Assembly (NCBI RefSeq): GCF_035582795.1
Contig: NC_134379.1
Span: 2,046,001 to 2,110,000 of the forward strand
Source: Mycteria americana
Taxonomy: Eukaryota > Chordata > Aves > Ciconiiformes > Ciconiidae
DNA length: 64,000 nucleotides
Reading direction: 5' to 3'
Shown here: positions 22,629 through 35,466 of the stretch, piece by piece
Layout: the number at the start of each line of letters is the position of its first letter
Position numbering within the stretch: the first letter of the stretch is position 1
The notes under the pieces: generated by a model
Database searches by the model: none
What the model was told of the DNA's origin: nothing
Seen by the model: the letters and a program-made list of their open reading frames with translations, nothing else
Translations under genes and position numbers: made by a program

Positions 22629-23387
22629 GCTGCCGGCATCTGCCGAGTCCGGCTGGGCCGGTGAGTAAAGCGGGACCGGCGAGAATGACGGGAAGCAACT
22701 AGTGATGCGGATCGGTGCTCCTGTCCTCTCTGCTTCACCGGAGCCGCCGCTGCCTCCATCCATCAGGCTCAAGGGCAGCCGCTGCGGTTTAAGGGCACGG
22801 GACGCGGCGCCGGAGACATTTCCCCTTGCGAGAAGGCAGGAGGTGCCTTCGGATCCCTCCCGTATCCAGGTCCTGGCGCTGGGTCACAAATACCTTCCTC
22901 CCACAACCAAGCGGCAGCAAGCGAAAATGCGCGATTCCTACCCAAAGGGGTGGGGATGCCGTCAGCCTCAAGGCGGGCACGAGCTCCCCGGCACGTCCGT
23001 GGGTGCTGCAGCACCGCGCCGGTGCCCGACTTCTGCTCCGCTCCCAAACCGCCACCTCCCCGATGGCAGCAACCGCTACCCAGCGCCGTGAAAGAGTGGC
23101 AAGTCTTCCCCGGGGCCAAACCAGGCTTCATTTAAGAGGAGAGGAGCAGGCACGTCCCCTGCGCCCAGACGAAGGAGCTGCAAAGCACCTCCCTGCCCGG
23201 GACCCTGCAGCATCCCCAGGGGAGCGCGGCACACCGCTCATTGCTCCCCAGAAAAGCTTTCAGAGTTGAACTCTTTGCACTAGGAAACATCCCTGACCGT
23301 TATCTACTTCTCGGCAAACAGCCACACATGTTTTCACGACATCGGAAATCTTTTTTGGGAGCCCTTCTTCCCCTGCTTTTTATCTGT

Positions 23388-23568
23388 TGTCGTGGTTTAG
23401 CCCCAGCCGGCAACCCAGCCCCACGCAGCCGCTCGCTCACTCGCCCCGGTGGGATGGGAGAGAGAAAGAGAAGAGTACAGGCGAGAAAACTCCTGGGCCA
23501 AGATAAAGGCAGTTTAATAGGGAAAGCAAAAGCCGCGCACGCAAGCGAAGCAAAAGAAGGAATTCATC
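23388..23568. mobile_element. Truncated avian endogenous retrovirus LTR fragment
   Basis: The stretch starts with TGTCGTGGTTTAGCCCC, then has cagccgctcgctcactcgcc, ggtgggatgggagaga, a segment with gggccaagataaaggcagtt, taatagggaaagcaaaagcc and gcgcacgcaagcgaagcaaa. I recognise this order of segments from a very abundant LTR family of neoavian genomes. Similarity fades after ggaattcatcac, so only about 180 bp of one end remains. No target-site duplication, internal coding region or second LTR is visible. The element is a dead, non-coding relic. Orientation is not assigned. Confidence 0.8.
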
Positions 23569-24107
23569 ACACGCTTCTTGGAGAAGGCGTTAAAACATCA
23601 GCAACGCCAGGCGATTCCAAGCGTCCAGCCTTAAGCGCTTTCAGAAAAAAAATCTCAATTAACTGCAGAATAAAAACCAGGATCAAACGCCCCGGGCAGG
23701 GGAAGGGGCAAGCGCCGAGACCATCCCAGCAAAGCGCATTGCTCTGCTCACTGCGTAGCGCATAAAGGTCTTTACATTCTGCGTGCAGGAGCCCCTGCAC
23801 CTTTGAGGCCGTTCGACCCCGAACGCAGCCCGGCTGCTGACGCAGCGGGGACACCCAAACCGCCACCCAGGCAGCCGACCTGACGCGTTGACGAGCAAGT
23901 CATGTTGCTATAATAAGAAGTGTTTATTTGAATAATAAGGTCAGGGAGTTAAGTAGTTGGTATTCCGCTCATATGAAGCCGTTTGCACAGTGTCACTAAT
24001 AATTAAAGGGGGTTTTTGACTAATCTAGTTGCTCTTCCTAAATATACTCTACTCTGTTCAAGAAACTCATCAAAGCAGCGAAGTGATCTTCGAGGTTATT
24101 AATCTCC

Positions 24108-24129
24108 TTTGCTCCACAGCTGGAGCAAA
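24108..24129. promoter_or_regulatory. Perfect 9-bp inverted repeat around an E-box
   Basis: TTTGCTCCA (24108-24116) and TGGAGCAAA (24121-24129) are exact reverse complements separated by CAGC, so the centre contains the E-box CAGCTG (24117-24122). The site lies in an AT-rich, unique block rich in TAAT cores (about 23900-24240). A dimeric transcription-factor site is plausible (inference). Confidence 0.6.
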
Positions 24130-25139
24130 TTTATTTGCTTGAATTAGCATGTAATAAACTTATAATAAAGCTGCCATATCCCTCGCTTTAGAGATATAGT
24201 TTGTGTAATGGGTAGTTAAATCGAGGTAATGTAGCAATAGTCTTTAGGCTGAGAGATCACAGGGAAAAAAAGGAAGCGTATTGCCGTGCTATCTCCAGTG
24301 CCGGGGTTGCAATGGGATTTCTTCCAGGTCAGGCTGCCAGGAAAAGTCAGCCTTGCCAGGCAGCACCGGAGGGAGCAGCGGGGAGAGTTTTCCCCGTGGG
24401 AATTCCCGGTGGGAAGCACCGCTCCAGCCCGCATCTCGGGACGCTCCTGGGCAGGAGGAGCCGCTGGACCCCGCCAGCGACCCACGAGGAACGGAGCTCG
24501 GTGACGGCGCACGCCCAGCCGGCTGTCCCAGCGCCGCGTCGGTCTCCTCCCAACCGGAAAACCAGGAATATTCGAAGAGCAGCTCTCAACATTGCAAAGG
24601 AGGGGTCCCCCGCAAACAGGCAGGCACCTTCCCCAGCCCCAAAAGGGGACGGAGCCCCAAAAGGCAGGCGAGGGGCTGGCAGCGAGGGGCAGAGCCCCGG
24701 CCACGGCGCCCGATGGAGCGGCAGCGGGCGCTGGGTTGGCACCAAACCCGCCAACGCCAGCGGGAGACGGAATGTTTTGCATCGGGCTGAACTTAGCGCA
24801 GGGCGTCTAAGTAAGATGAATTAATTTGCTTCAGTTCACTAAGTTGAGCCTTCATAGGTTGCAGTTTCCCTCAAACAATAAATCCTCTCGCTTCCTCTTC
24901 CTCCTGCGTAACGCTCGCTGCGCGAGCCTTAAATAATAAGAAACGGGCAGATGCGGACTGATGGGGGTAGATACCAAAGTTCAGCTGCGCGGGGAAGGTT
25001 GGCCCCCACCCTTTCTCCTCAAAGGTTATTATTCACAGAGCCTGGGCAGCAAATAATTTTTCTCTCTCTCTCCATTTTAGCTCTTTTCCGTTTTTGCTAG
25101 AGCTGTTCTGTGCTGAAGAAGGGCCTGGGCATTAGCCAG

Positions 25140-25241
25140 AGGTGTCAGAGGTGTTAGACAAGGTATTAAGGAGGTGTCAATGGTGAAATAGCTGGGATTA
25201 CAGTAAAGTCTAAATAAGGTGTAAAATAAAACCAAAGGTGA
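25140..25241 (+). promoter_or_regulatory. Cluster of T-box half-sites in a candidate enhancer
   Basis: AGGTGT occurs at 25140-25145, 25149-25154, 25172-25177 and 25217-25222, with a related AGGTGA at 25236-25241, all on the + strand. AGGTGT is the core of the T-box half-site (AGGTGTGA). Four direct copies in 83 bp are far above chance in an AT-rich block (24820-25290) without obvious tandem duplication. The bound factor and target gene are unknown. Confidence 0.45.
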
Positions 25242-28200
25242 TAAAGCCATTGATAAGAAAAGCTGGAGAAAAATAGGAGTGCAATTATTTTTCATCCTGC
25301 TTGTTCACTCTCGCAGTGCATTATCTGTGGCTTTGCAAAGACTTAAGTAAGATTTTTTTTTCCGGTATATGGTCTTCTCTGCCGGCAGCACCGCGGCTCG
25401 CAGCAGCACCTCCGCAGCCAGCACCTCCGCACAAACCCACGGCACCGGGCAGGCGCACCGCGCGCCGAGGAGATGCTAACCGGCTGCGGCTCCCAGTAAG
25501 CCATACTGGGTTTTTGGAGGAGGCTGCTCAAACCGGGCTTGTCTTGGCGTTCCTCTGCAGCTCTCCAGCCAGACCGGCAGCGTCTGACGGTGTATGCAAC
25601 ACGCACACGAAATTCCCACGTCCGCTTTGACAAACCTCAGCTGCTCCATCCATAGGTCGTCTCAGGTTTGAAGTAAATACTCGTTCCAGGCAGATTTCCC
25701 TGCTTGTCAGGTCTTCGAAGATACCCCGTCCGGATTAGCTGGCCGTGGTCCCAGGGAGCAAAGCCCAGCACCTACCCAGTGATTCCAGGCCATATTTTTG
25801 CACTCTATCATTTATTTTCCCGTACGAGGCTCCTGTGGATGATCAGCTGGAATTGCTGATGTTTCTCCTCACTCCTCCTAATTAACACGTTTTAAATGCA
25901 GAGCTTTTAAAATAATAAGCACTGGAGCATCTGTTCATGACGTTCTCCAGGACAGATGCCCCTTCCCAAGCACCGTGTGAGCTGCAAGAAGCGCCGAATT
26001 CCCCTTCCCCCCCGGTAGCGGTGTTTGTTACCCCAGGGAAGGTCTCCAGCATCACCCCGAGGAGCTGCGTGCCTTTTGCGCTTCTCCATAGCTTGACGCT
26101 CCCCACCGGCTTCCCCGCGGCGGCAGGCTGGGTCGGCACCCGCCCCCCCGAGGAGAAGGGCGCTGCCCACCCAAAAATAACACTTAGGAGCTCCTGCAGA
26201 GCCGCCGAAGGCAGGGGGGCACCAGGGCCACCTTCTCCTCCTGCCCCACCACGCCTCGGGAGGTTTCATCAAAACCACGTGCCACAGACGTCGGACGCGG
26301 GTTTCGCTCCTCTTTGCAAAACCCACGGCAGCCTTCGCTGGGCTGCTGCCCTCCCCAGTTAGCTCCAGCGTCCCGTCGCAGCCCCGGCACCCGGCTGGCT
26401 CTGGGGTCCCGGGGAGACCCAGGCGGGGGGGGTCCCTCTCTGACAGCACCCACACCCAGCCTGCCCCCCCCCTTTCTTCCCACGCAAAGCAGCCTGAACG
26501 GTCACCTCCTCCCCCAGCACGCTGCCGTGCTGCTGAAACACGGGGAAATCTCCCGGGCAGGGCACGCCGAGCATTCGACAGTTGGAAAAAACACGCATTT
26601 GTTACTAGAGCTACCTCCAGGCGCCCGTTTGTTTCCCTCTGACGTACGCTTTTATGGCTCCGCCGACGCCCTTTTCCACCCAGAACTTCAACGTACCACC
26701 AGGACGTTTCAATGTCTATTTGCAAGACCTCTGCCCCCAGCCCGCAGCCCCGGCAGAGGCTGGCCCGCAGCCCGACCTGCCCTCCGCTTCCTCACACCTC
26801 GGCATGAAACGGAAACGTTTCGGCGCGTCTCAGGAAGGCTCGGCATCTTCCCAGAGGTTTGTGTTCTTCAGAGAGAGAGGGACCAGGATGCAGAGCCGTG
26901 TCAAACGCTCGCCTTGCCCCAGGGCTCGGCCGCGGGGACGCTGGAAGGGCTTACCTGGTAAAGCGAAGAAAAGCACCTACTACAAATATTGCCACAGCAA
27001 AGCTCAGCCTTTGCCCAAGGAGGTGCGGGGAAGTCAGACAACCCATCACTGACGGGTTTTACCTTGGCTCTGCCCTCTGAAGGCCAAGCGCAGGGCTGAC
27101 CTCGCTGCCCCAGCGCTCTCCCGATGTTGAGGATCCCCGTCCCGCAGCAGTGTCGGATCCACAAACCAACCCTGCCACACAACGCACGTTACCGCACAAG
27201 TTGGGGAACGTCTTAAGGAGCTACGTGCTGAGCAACGAGAATGATTCAGTTACTGCACGTCAACGAGCAATTATTTTATTGCCACGTCAGCGGTGGCATC
27301 TGAAGTCCCCTCTTTATTAAGAACGCTCAGCCCGTTGCGGTTTGGCTCCACCAGCTCCTCCCTTTGGGGTGCTTCAGCCACCCTTGTTCGAGGGGGCTGG
27401 GGTGATGCAGCCCCACTTGCCCTTCCCGAAGTGCCTCCACCAAGGGTGGGTCACGTCCACCGCCAGCCCAGGGACCTGCCCGGCTCCTCGGGGTCACACC
27501 GGCCCCGGGTCAAGGCACACGTCTTGGAGCACCCCGTGTGGTTTACATTGCGGTAACAGGGGATCCAGCACTTGGGGCTGAGCATCGCACGGTGCCGGAG
27601 CCATCCCAGCCCCGAGGAGCTCACCACCCAAGCAGAAGACGCCCGAGCACGGCCGTCACCACACCCTGCCCACCAAGGGTCAACCAACTTGGTTTGGCGG
27701 CAACTGGAAGAGCGAGGACTTGCAGCTCGCCCTCCCGCTTGCCGTTTGACCTCAGAAAAACCACATCGCCCTCGCACCTTCGGCGTCTGACCCAAACCCC
27801 TTCATCCTCAGCCAGAGGACGGCCGGAGCCCTCGCCCGCAGAGCCGCGGCGACCTGCTGCAAGGGGCAACCCCGACCCTGCCAGGGAGCTGCCCACCCTC
27901 CAGCTGCGCCCGCGCCGGCCCCCTCCTCCTCCGGCCCTTATCCAGGGACCAAAGCCGCCGTGCTGGGGAGGACGCCTGGGCTTCGGAGGCTTTTGACCTT
28001 CGCAGGACACGCGCTGTCACGCAGCGGAGAGCACGCCGGAGCCACGGCCCCGTATTGTCCGGGCTGGGAAAATACAGGTATTTGAAGAGGAGGGTGTCAG
28101 CGAGGGCCAGTCGCTGCCTGGCTGTCAAACCCAGCTGCCTCGGCGAAGGGACTCACCTTCTCCGGCAAGAACCCATCAATCATCCTGACAGCCCTTAATC

Positions 28201-31200
28201 AGGCAGAAGGAGCTCGCTCCGAGGCTCGGCAGAGGATGGAGGGCTCGCGCTTCCCCCCGCCCTCCCCGAAGGCAGGCGGCAAATTGTGTAGGGGGAAAAA
28301 AATAACGCAAGCAATGATTCCGGATGGCAAATCAACAAATTAGCCTTGATTACTATCTGGGTCTCAAAACCTTCTTTTTCTCATGCTCGTCAGCTCTATC
28401 TGTCGAACCATTTTGCTCCCGCAGCGTTTATTCCCGCGCCGGGCGGCTGGAGCTGGGGGCAGCGTCCCACGGGGGCACCACCCCGGGGTCCCAGGCAGGG
28501 GGTCCCCGCGATGGTCCCATGGGACCCTCCTCCGGCGGCTGGAGGCCCAGCGGGGCCGCCGGCAAGAACAGAGGTGCCTTTTCAGGAACCGAAACGGCGC
28601 AGGAGGATGCACTAGTAGAGCTCTGCCAAGACTCCCCGGCTGCGGGCTTTGAACCCAGCAGCCCTTTGTGCAAGATACAAGCTGAAACGAGGGGTTTTTC
28701 CAGTAAAAACCCAGAGGAATAGCTCTGGTGAGGAAAAAAAAAACCAAAAAGTTATTTAAAACCACGTTCATCTGCAATTCTTCCACTGCCTTGAAGTGAA
28801 GATTAACTGATTGGGTTTCATCACATCTTACTTTGCTGCCGCAGAGGCTGATTGTCCCGTATTTGCATTTCTCGTGGACAAGCAGCTCCGCCGAGCGGAG
28901 CACGGGGCCGTGCTCCCCAGCCCCAGCCCTGCTCCCGAGCTCTGCGCCCTGCGACGGCAGCGGGAGCTTAGCCCCGTCCTGCCGCAGCTAAGCCATCCGG
29001 AACGGCTCTGTGAGGATGCCCAGGGTCTGTGGCCACCCCACAAGCAAGTCCGGGGGTGCCGTCCCCCAGGGCTCCCCCCTCGCTCGCAGCCCGGGAGCTG
29101 GGAAGCGGCAGCGTTTCAGGCGTGAACTTTTCGGAGTTAATTTGTTTTGATTCTTTTAAATGGCACAAAACTCCCAGGCAGGCTGACATCCGCAGCGAAG
29201 GCATTTTAAAAAATGGATGAATACAACCAATAGATGGATGTGCTGGTCAAGAACAACCCGGGCGAGATCAGGTACATGAGCGTGGCGTACCTTCCCCGGT
29301 TAGAGCCTTCATTAATAATGTCTTTACTCTGAAACTATTTCCATCATCACAGCTTTGCAACGTGCACCACAACGCAGCGCAGCGCGTCCTGCTGCCGTTT
29401 CAATCTTCTTACAAAATAAGCAGCAAAATAAGCGAGACTAAAAACCAACAGAAACGAACAGCCTTCGGTTTACTCGAGGGGGGGGAGTTATTAAAGCACG
29501 TGTTAAACACTAAGGTCCCCAGCCGAGGGGAGGTGGAGGGGATGAAGCAGGCTGCAACGGGAAGGCAGCAGAACCCAGCACCTCCTGGACCAGCCAGGTC
29601 CGGCGGCCTCGTGCACGGCGGTCGTTAGAGGTGCGACGTTAAATAAGGGGAGCGACCCGAGGCGGGTGCCCGCTGGAGGGGCTGGAGACCCGTTGGTCTG
29701 ACGGGACCACACCGAGCACAGGGAGGACTGCCGGGAGCATCCCAAACCCGAACCCCACGGCGCTGCACCCCTCGGCCCCAGCAGCTTCTGCTGCAGCCCC
29801 AGCCCCGGCTCCAGGGGAAACAAGATCAGACACGTGGTACATGGGCGCTTCGCTCCGCTCACCCGTCAAGCTGCACCTCCTTTTCCATCTCCAGACCTAT
29901 GGATGGATCGTGTTTGTGCACGGAGAGCAGAGGGGCCAGCTGGGCAGGGACGAAGCCCAGCCTCTTCCCAGCACGGTGCACGGCCCCCGTAGCCACCCAG
30001 AGCCGTCACCACCACCTCTTACCGGGAAAACCGAGTTTTACGGCGCGAGGGCGGTGGCAACAGCACCTCCTCTTCCAGGGCGGCAGCAGCGTGTTGCGAG
30101 CGCTGCGGACTGCAGGCAGCGCGCGCCGAAGGCAGCTCGTCAGCGCTTCGGGGCGGCGTAAGCTCACGGAGAGGTCGCAGCTCCTCTCCCCAGCGTCCCC
30201 AGGGATGCTGCTTTCGTTACCCAGCGCCGGAAACCGTCTCGGCTTTTCAGACAGGAGGTGCTGGGGAAAAACACAAATTACTATTAAAAAGGCCGACGAA
30301 GGGACTCGTTCGGTCAGGTTCGCGTTAGCCGGGTCTCGCACGCGCCACATGAACCGCTCCGACGCGGCGTACGTGTCCCCCACCCCGCCAGCCCGGCGGC
30401 GCGTGACCCGCCGCGGGCCGGGGTTGTCACCCAGCACGTCCCCAGCACCCCCACCCTTGCACACACCGCGCGGCGAAGGGAAGCAGCAATATTAAGTGGC
30501 TGATTTACATAGTAATCTGCAAGGGGAGAGATGTTCGGGGCCGCAGCTCAGCCTTAATCATAACACTTGTCATATTTGTGCTTCAATTTGAGGGGGGAGG
30601 AGAAGGGGAAATAAGTCCTTATTTTTTTGCACGTGCTATTTTGTATGAAAGCAGGGACCTGCCGCACAAACCAGACCCGGCATCCCACCAGCACGGACCC
30701 CACCGGCCCCCGCCGACAGCCAGATCCCAACAGCCCCCCCCCCCAGCACCGCTGCCGCCCGTGGCATTTGGCGCTGAGCCCATGGGGGGGTCCCACTGGG
30801 GGGGTCCCAGGGGTCCCACCCCTCATCCGTCTCTGCAGCGGGGGCCCTGCGCCCCTCCCGGGCACCCCCAGCCCCGTGGGGCAGCGCGGCCCGGCCCGGG
30901 GTACGTAAGCAGCGGGGGGGGCTGCGGGGCTGAGCAGAGAATCGCCAGCATTGAAGTTTTCAATAAAACAGCCGGTGTCATCACGCGGTCACGGGGCTGG
31001 GCGGCTGACGTCGCACCCATGGGTGCCCCGGCTCTCCTCACCGATGGTTTTAGTAATGCGTTTCCACTTTTTTTTTTTTTTTAATATAAAAACATTCATA
31101 TTTACGAACAGCTCTGTCACTACCATATGTTGTGCTCCTTTTCCATACATGAAACAAGCTGTTTTCAAGCTTTTTAATTATACAAAATTGAGCAAAGTCT

Positions 31201-34200
31201 TAGTAGAACAATTAGATAAAGGGGAGGACGGGAAACAATTTCTCCCCGTCGTATAAGCAATTGCAAGAGTTTCCTTCTCCTCGCAAGGACTGCAGAGATG
31301 GGTTACATTTGGGGCCAGATCTGTGGTCGCCTCAAGAGGAAGGGAATAAATCTGCTCACCGCCCACCGCCCCGAAAGCCTGGAGTCACCCCTGGGCTCTG
31401 CAACGCTGAGCTAAGAAACAATAAATTAGGAGCTGCCGTTCTGTCTTTCTACCTGCAAGCCGCCCAGGTAGGGGGGGCAGAGCTGGCTCGGCCATCACGG
31501 GCGAAATCTGAATTTCAGGCGAAGCGCCGTGGCTCCGGGAGCCGGTGCCCGCGGCAGAGCCAGCACCGGCACCGCCTGCACCGCCGCTGCCCGCAGAGAG
31601 GCAGGCGGCACCGCACGGACTCCTGCCTTCCCTTGAGCGCTGGCCCAGGGGCCAGCTCTCCTCCCAGGGACCCGGTACCAAAGCCGAGGGACCCGGGAGG
31701 CGGCTGGCACCCGCGGGTGCAGCCCAAGGACATCAGCAAGGCAGAAGCCACCGCCTTGTCGCGCCTCTGGCCCTCCACGACCCGGGCTGTGCAGTTTCTT
31801 TTTCTCATTTAAGCCTGAATTCATTTTACGTAGACAAGCGCAGAGGGAGCTCTGGCCGCATACACGCCTCGGGACGCTTTGGGTTTCGGTGAAGCCGTCC
31901 TTTACAGCTCCAGCCCATAAACCGAAAAGTCCCCGCGCTCAATCCCATGGCCCAGTCGCTCTCGTGATTGCTGCATTCGCAACCTGAATCAACGCAGATC
32001 AGCTATTTCAAACCTGTCAGCTCTTATTAATGTAGCTCGCAGCACGAGCAAACCAAGATAAAACAGCAATTTCATTAGTCTCTATGTGCGTGCGTATCGG
32101 GTGCGTGCATAACGTCCCGCCCTGGCCTCGTCGCGGTGGGAGATTAATAGAGCACAGTGAGAATTTGGGGGTGGGAGGAGAGAAACCAGCCCGGTTCCCA
32201 AGGGCTGGGATGGCAACGTCCCCCGGCAGGCAAGCGGCACGGCGCGGGGGTTCTGCCCAGCACCCGAGCCTGGCGTAGGTGGTGGAGTCTCGCCCGGTTT
32301 AAATATTAACCTCCCTAAACGGGTGCGCATCGATGCCCGTGCTGCGGGGACACGCAGGGTGCCATCCCCCCAGCCCGGAGCACCCTGGCACAGCCAGCAC
32401 GCGCCGGGCACAGCGGAGACGCCGCTTCCCGAAACGGCTTCGGTTCCCGGACCCCAGTACAACGGCGAACCCTGAAAGGGAGCCGAGCTGCGTCGCCGGC
32501 ACTGCCAGCGCCGGGTACGCGAGCCCCGTCAGCCCAGCCCCGCGCTGAGCGAGCAGACGGGGTGATTAATATTGAACATAAATAAACACAACAATTGAAA
32601 AGTCAACACTTTAGGGGAAGAGAAGGCTGCAGCGGGCCCCGCAGTCCTAAGGATTATTTTAAATGTACGAAATGCCATCTCTCTAAATAATCAAACCCTA
32701 CTGCTGCGACTCAGAAATTGCCACCTACGGCTAATGCTCCAATTTTAAACGCATCCTCAAGTCAATCTTTGTAAATTCCACATTAAATATTGATCAACCC
32801 CGGAGAGGGCTAATACGGCCCGTTTAGCATAGACGTGCCAAATTCAAACAGCAGCGGCTGAGCCTGAGCGTTTGCCCGCATCCCGTCCCGGGCCACGGTG
32901 ACCGCCACGGCAATTGCTCCGCACCGGGGAGGCAGCGGGCTGGGGTCTCAACAGCGCTTGTGCCTGGTCACGGCACAGGAGGGACCCCAGTGCCGGTCCA
33001 GCAGCTCCGCATTTAACCGGTTTTCATAGAATAATTACGGTAATAGCAATAACAACAAGAAAAATACCATATGGGAGAAGGAAAGGGCAGGGCTCATCCC
33101 AGGCAAGCAGAGAAGAAATTACCGACCTGTTCACCACGCGGCCAGACAGAGCGGACACCTCTGCGGCCAGCGAGCGGGAGCACCCGCAGACCCTGCCCGA
33201 TGGGAGGGCACCCTGCCCGGCACTCAGCCGTGACCCCAGAGCAAGGTGCTGCCACCGGAGCACAGGACCGGCAGCTTTGACATCGCTCCTGGGTTTTCCT
33301 CTCGGGGCCGGGGCTGCCCGGGACCCCCAGGACGCTCCAGGAGGTGTTTGCAGCGTGGAGACCGAGCGTCCCCTCCTGCCAAACCCTGCCGGGCGCCGGG
33401 GCCGCATGGCATCGTTCCCACGTCCAGGAGCACGCGGGCTCTGTTCTCCCAGCGCCCATCCTTGAGGTCAGCCCTGCATTAGAAGACCAGGGAAGGTGTC
33501 AGCCACCTCCGCAGAGACTTTAGTTCCCCCACGTTTTTGAGGATTTTCCTCACCTTCTTTGTAACCGGCACCTGCAGCCACTGAAAACATCACCGCAATG
33601 GAAATACAGACGCTCATATACGTGCGCACGCAGACGCTGCGTGCAAACCTTAATAACCCAGCGAGCCCAGCCGTGAAGGCTGCCTTCACGGGCAACGAGG
33701 GCATCCGAAAGGCTGCGCTGGACTGAACCCACAGCCCGCCTAGTCCAGAAGCGGGACTTATCGAGGACAAGCCAAATTCAGCGAGGGCGATGAAGAGTCT
33801 TCCACTGATCCCAGCGGGACAGAGATGACGCCCGTATAAAATTCCCCATCTGGTCTGAAGCCTCTAGAAAGAGAAACAGCGTCATTTTTCCTTTCACTTC
33901 TTCAGATACCACCTATCACCGAGCCCACCGTCAGGACCCGTGAATGCCGCTGGCTGGGTTGCTCTGGCAAGGGTTGCTGCAGCCCCAAGCACGGCGCCGG
34001 GCGACAGCAGTGCCACCGAGCAGCCCCGTTCTCCTGCAGGTTACGCGGGGACGTTGCCATCCCCGTGGGGACGGATGACCGTGCTGCCACGTCTCGGTGA
34101 CGCCCCATCCCAAATTCACACCGTAACCGGGGGCTGACAAGGGTGAGGTCCGAGGCACAAACCTTTCCAGCGATCCCATCGAGAAAGGGTCTAAAGAAAA

Positions 34201-35466
34201 CACGGTTGTCGGGAAACGATCCCTTTTATTTCCGCATCCCCAAACATCGTGCGTATATATGCCTGGGGTATTATGAAAATCATACTTGAAACCCAGATTC
34301 AAACTCCATTTCCCAACCACTCATATAAAATTTTCATTACAGATTACTGCCCTGTAGTGGAACAGAGGGCAACTTTATTAGAAGACGCAGCACAGCAGCC
34401 TGGCAGCAGGAGAATGAGCCAGTCGACAGCTACAGATATTCCTCTGCGAGATACGGCAGAGTGCTGGAAATGAAACAGATTATATAAAAAAAGTAATTCA
34501 GAGCAATTTCTAGTAAAGAGTCAAAGAACCATATAATTCAACATTTATATAGACAAGGCTTCAAGGGAACTCTTAAAAAAAAAAAAAAAGGACTGGAGGT
34601 AATGGTAAGAAACTCTTGATTTTCCCCCTTTTTTTTATTTCTTGTTTAATCAGCCTTGCTGGTTTGGGCCATCCTTGGCCTCCAGCAGCACCCTGCAGGA
34701 AGGGTCCCAGCCCGCAGCGCCCGTTCGACTGCTGCTGCCTCCCCTCCTCTTCCTCCCCTCCCCTCCCTACCCGACGCGGTTTCCTAACGACTTTGGCCAG
34801 TCAGGCAGCAACGTCTTTGCGTGCGAGCCGGGGATGGGGTACGATCTTCCCCAAATGTGCCCACGTGCAATTTTCCTCTTCCTCATCTTCCCTCCCTCAT
34901 TTATCGTGCTATAAAAAGAACAGAAGAAAAGACAATCCTTTTTCTCCGTGATTAATTAAGGCCGAAGCGGGACCCCGAGGCACCGAGCAGCGGCGATACC
35001 TGTATCATTTCCAAGGTGCTGCAGCTGCGACAACGCGCTGCAGCCCCGTGACTTTCCCCCGCTGTCGTTTGTCATCGCCTGACACTGATAAAGAGCTTCT
35101 CCAGCGCCGTGTCTTTGCGAGGGAACATATCCATATCAAAGCTGCTTGGATCATCCTTTTGCAAACTATCTGCTGCATTTTCTGGCCTAGTTTCCTCTCC
35201 GATCTCAAACTCTTGTTCTTTCCCTCCGCAAGCCCCCGCGGCGGCGTGCACCAGCCCGGCCTGCCCGGACCTCTCGCGCTCCTCCAGCACCCAGGCCCTA
35301 AAGGCTCTTGGGGCGATGGTAAAGGGTCACTCAGCTTCCGCACTGCTCAGCACGGCGTCTCTGCAAACCCAGACTAATGCAGCGCGTCAGCCACAAACAC
35401 GCTCTCGCATTTTAACTGAAGGATGCAGGATGCCCCTGGGGCGCCTGAGTGCTCGCTGCCCGCACT

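Larger units (their letters stand above)
15966..23387. other. Intergenic: GC-rich with AT-rich blocks, no gene seen
   Basis: No supportable gene. GC-rich stretches (16000-17500, 18060-18420, 18930-19360, 19540-21340, 21480-22020, 22430-23250) alternate with low-GC, low-repeat blocks (17560-18055, 18430-18540, 18660-18900, 19370-19440, 22050-22420). Open frames in the GC-rich parts occur in many frames on both strands and are low-complexity Pro/Arg/Gly/Ala sequence, so they are compositional. The AT-rich blocks are candidates for conserved non-coding elements (inference from composition). Confidence 0.7.
23569..35466. other. Intergenic: GC-rich with AT-rich blocks, no gene seen
   Basis: No supportable gene. 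AT-rich, unique-looking blocks at about 23900-24240, 24820-25290, 25640-25930, 28160-28360, 28700-28860, 29130-29480, 31070-31250, 31970-32090, 32550-32850 and 34220-34620 are candidate regulatory elements. GC-rich parts between them give many overlapping low-complexity open frames. Notable sites inside are listed separately (24108 palindrome, 25140 T-box cluster). Confidence 0.65.

Noticed and set aside
25907..26725. 272-codon frame on the - strand
   Set aside because: GC-rich shadow frame with opposing + frames over the same span, low complexity, and no splice or family evidence.
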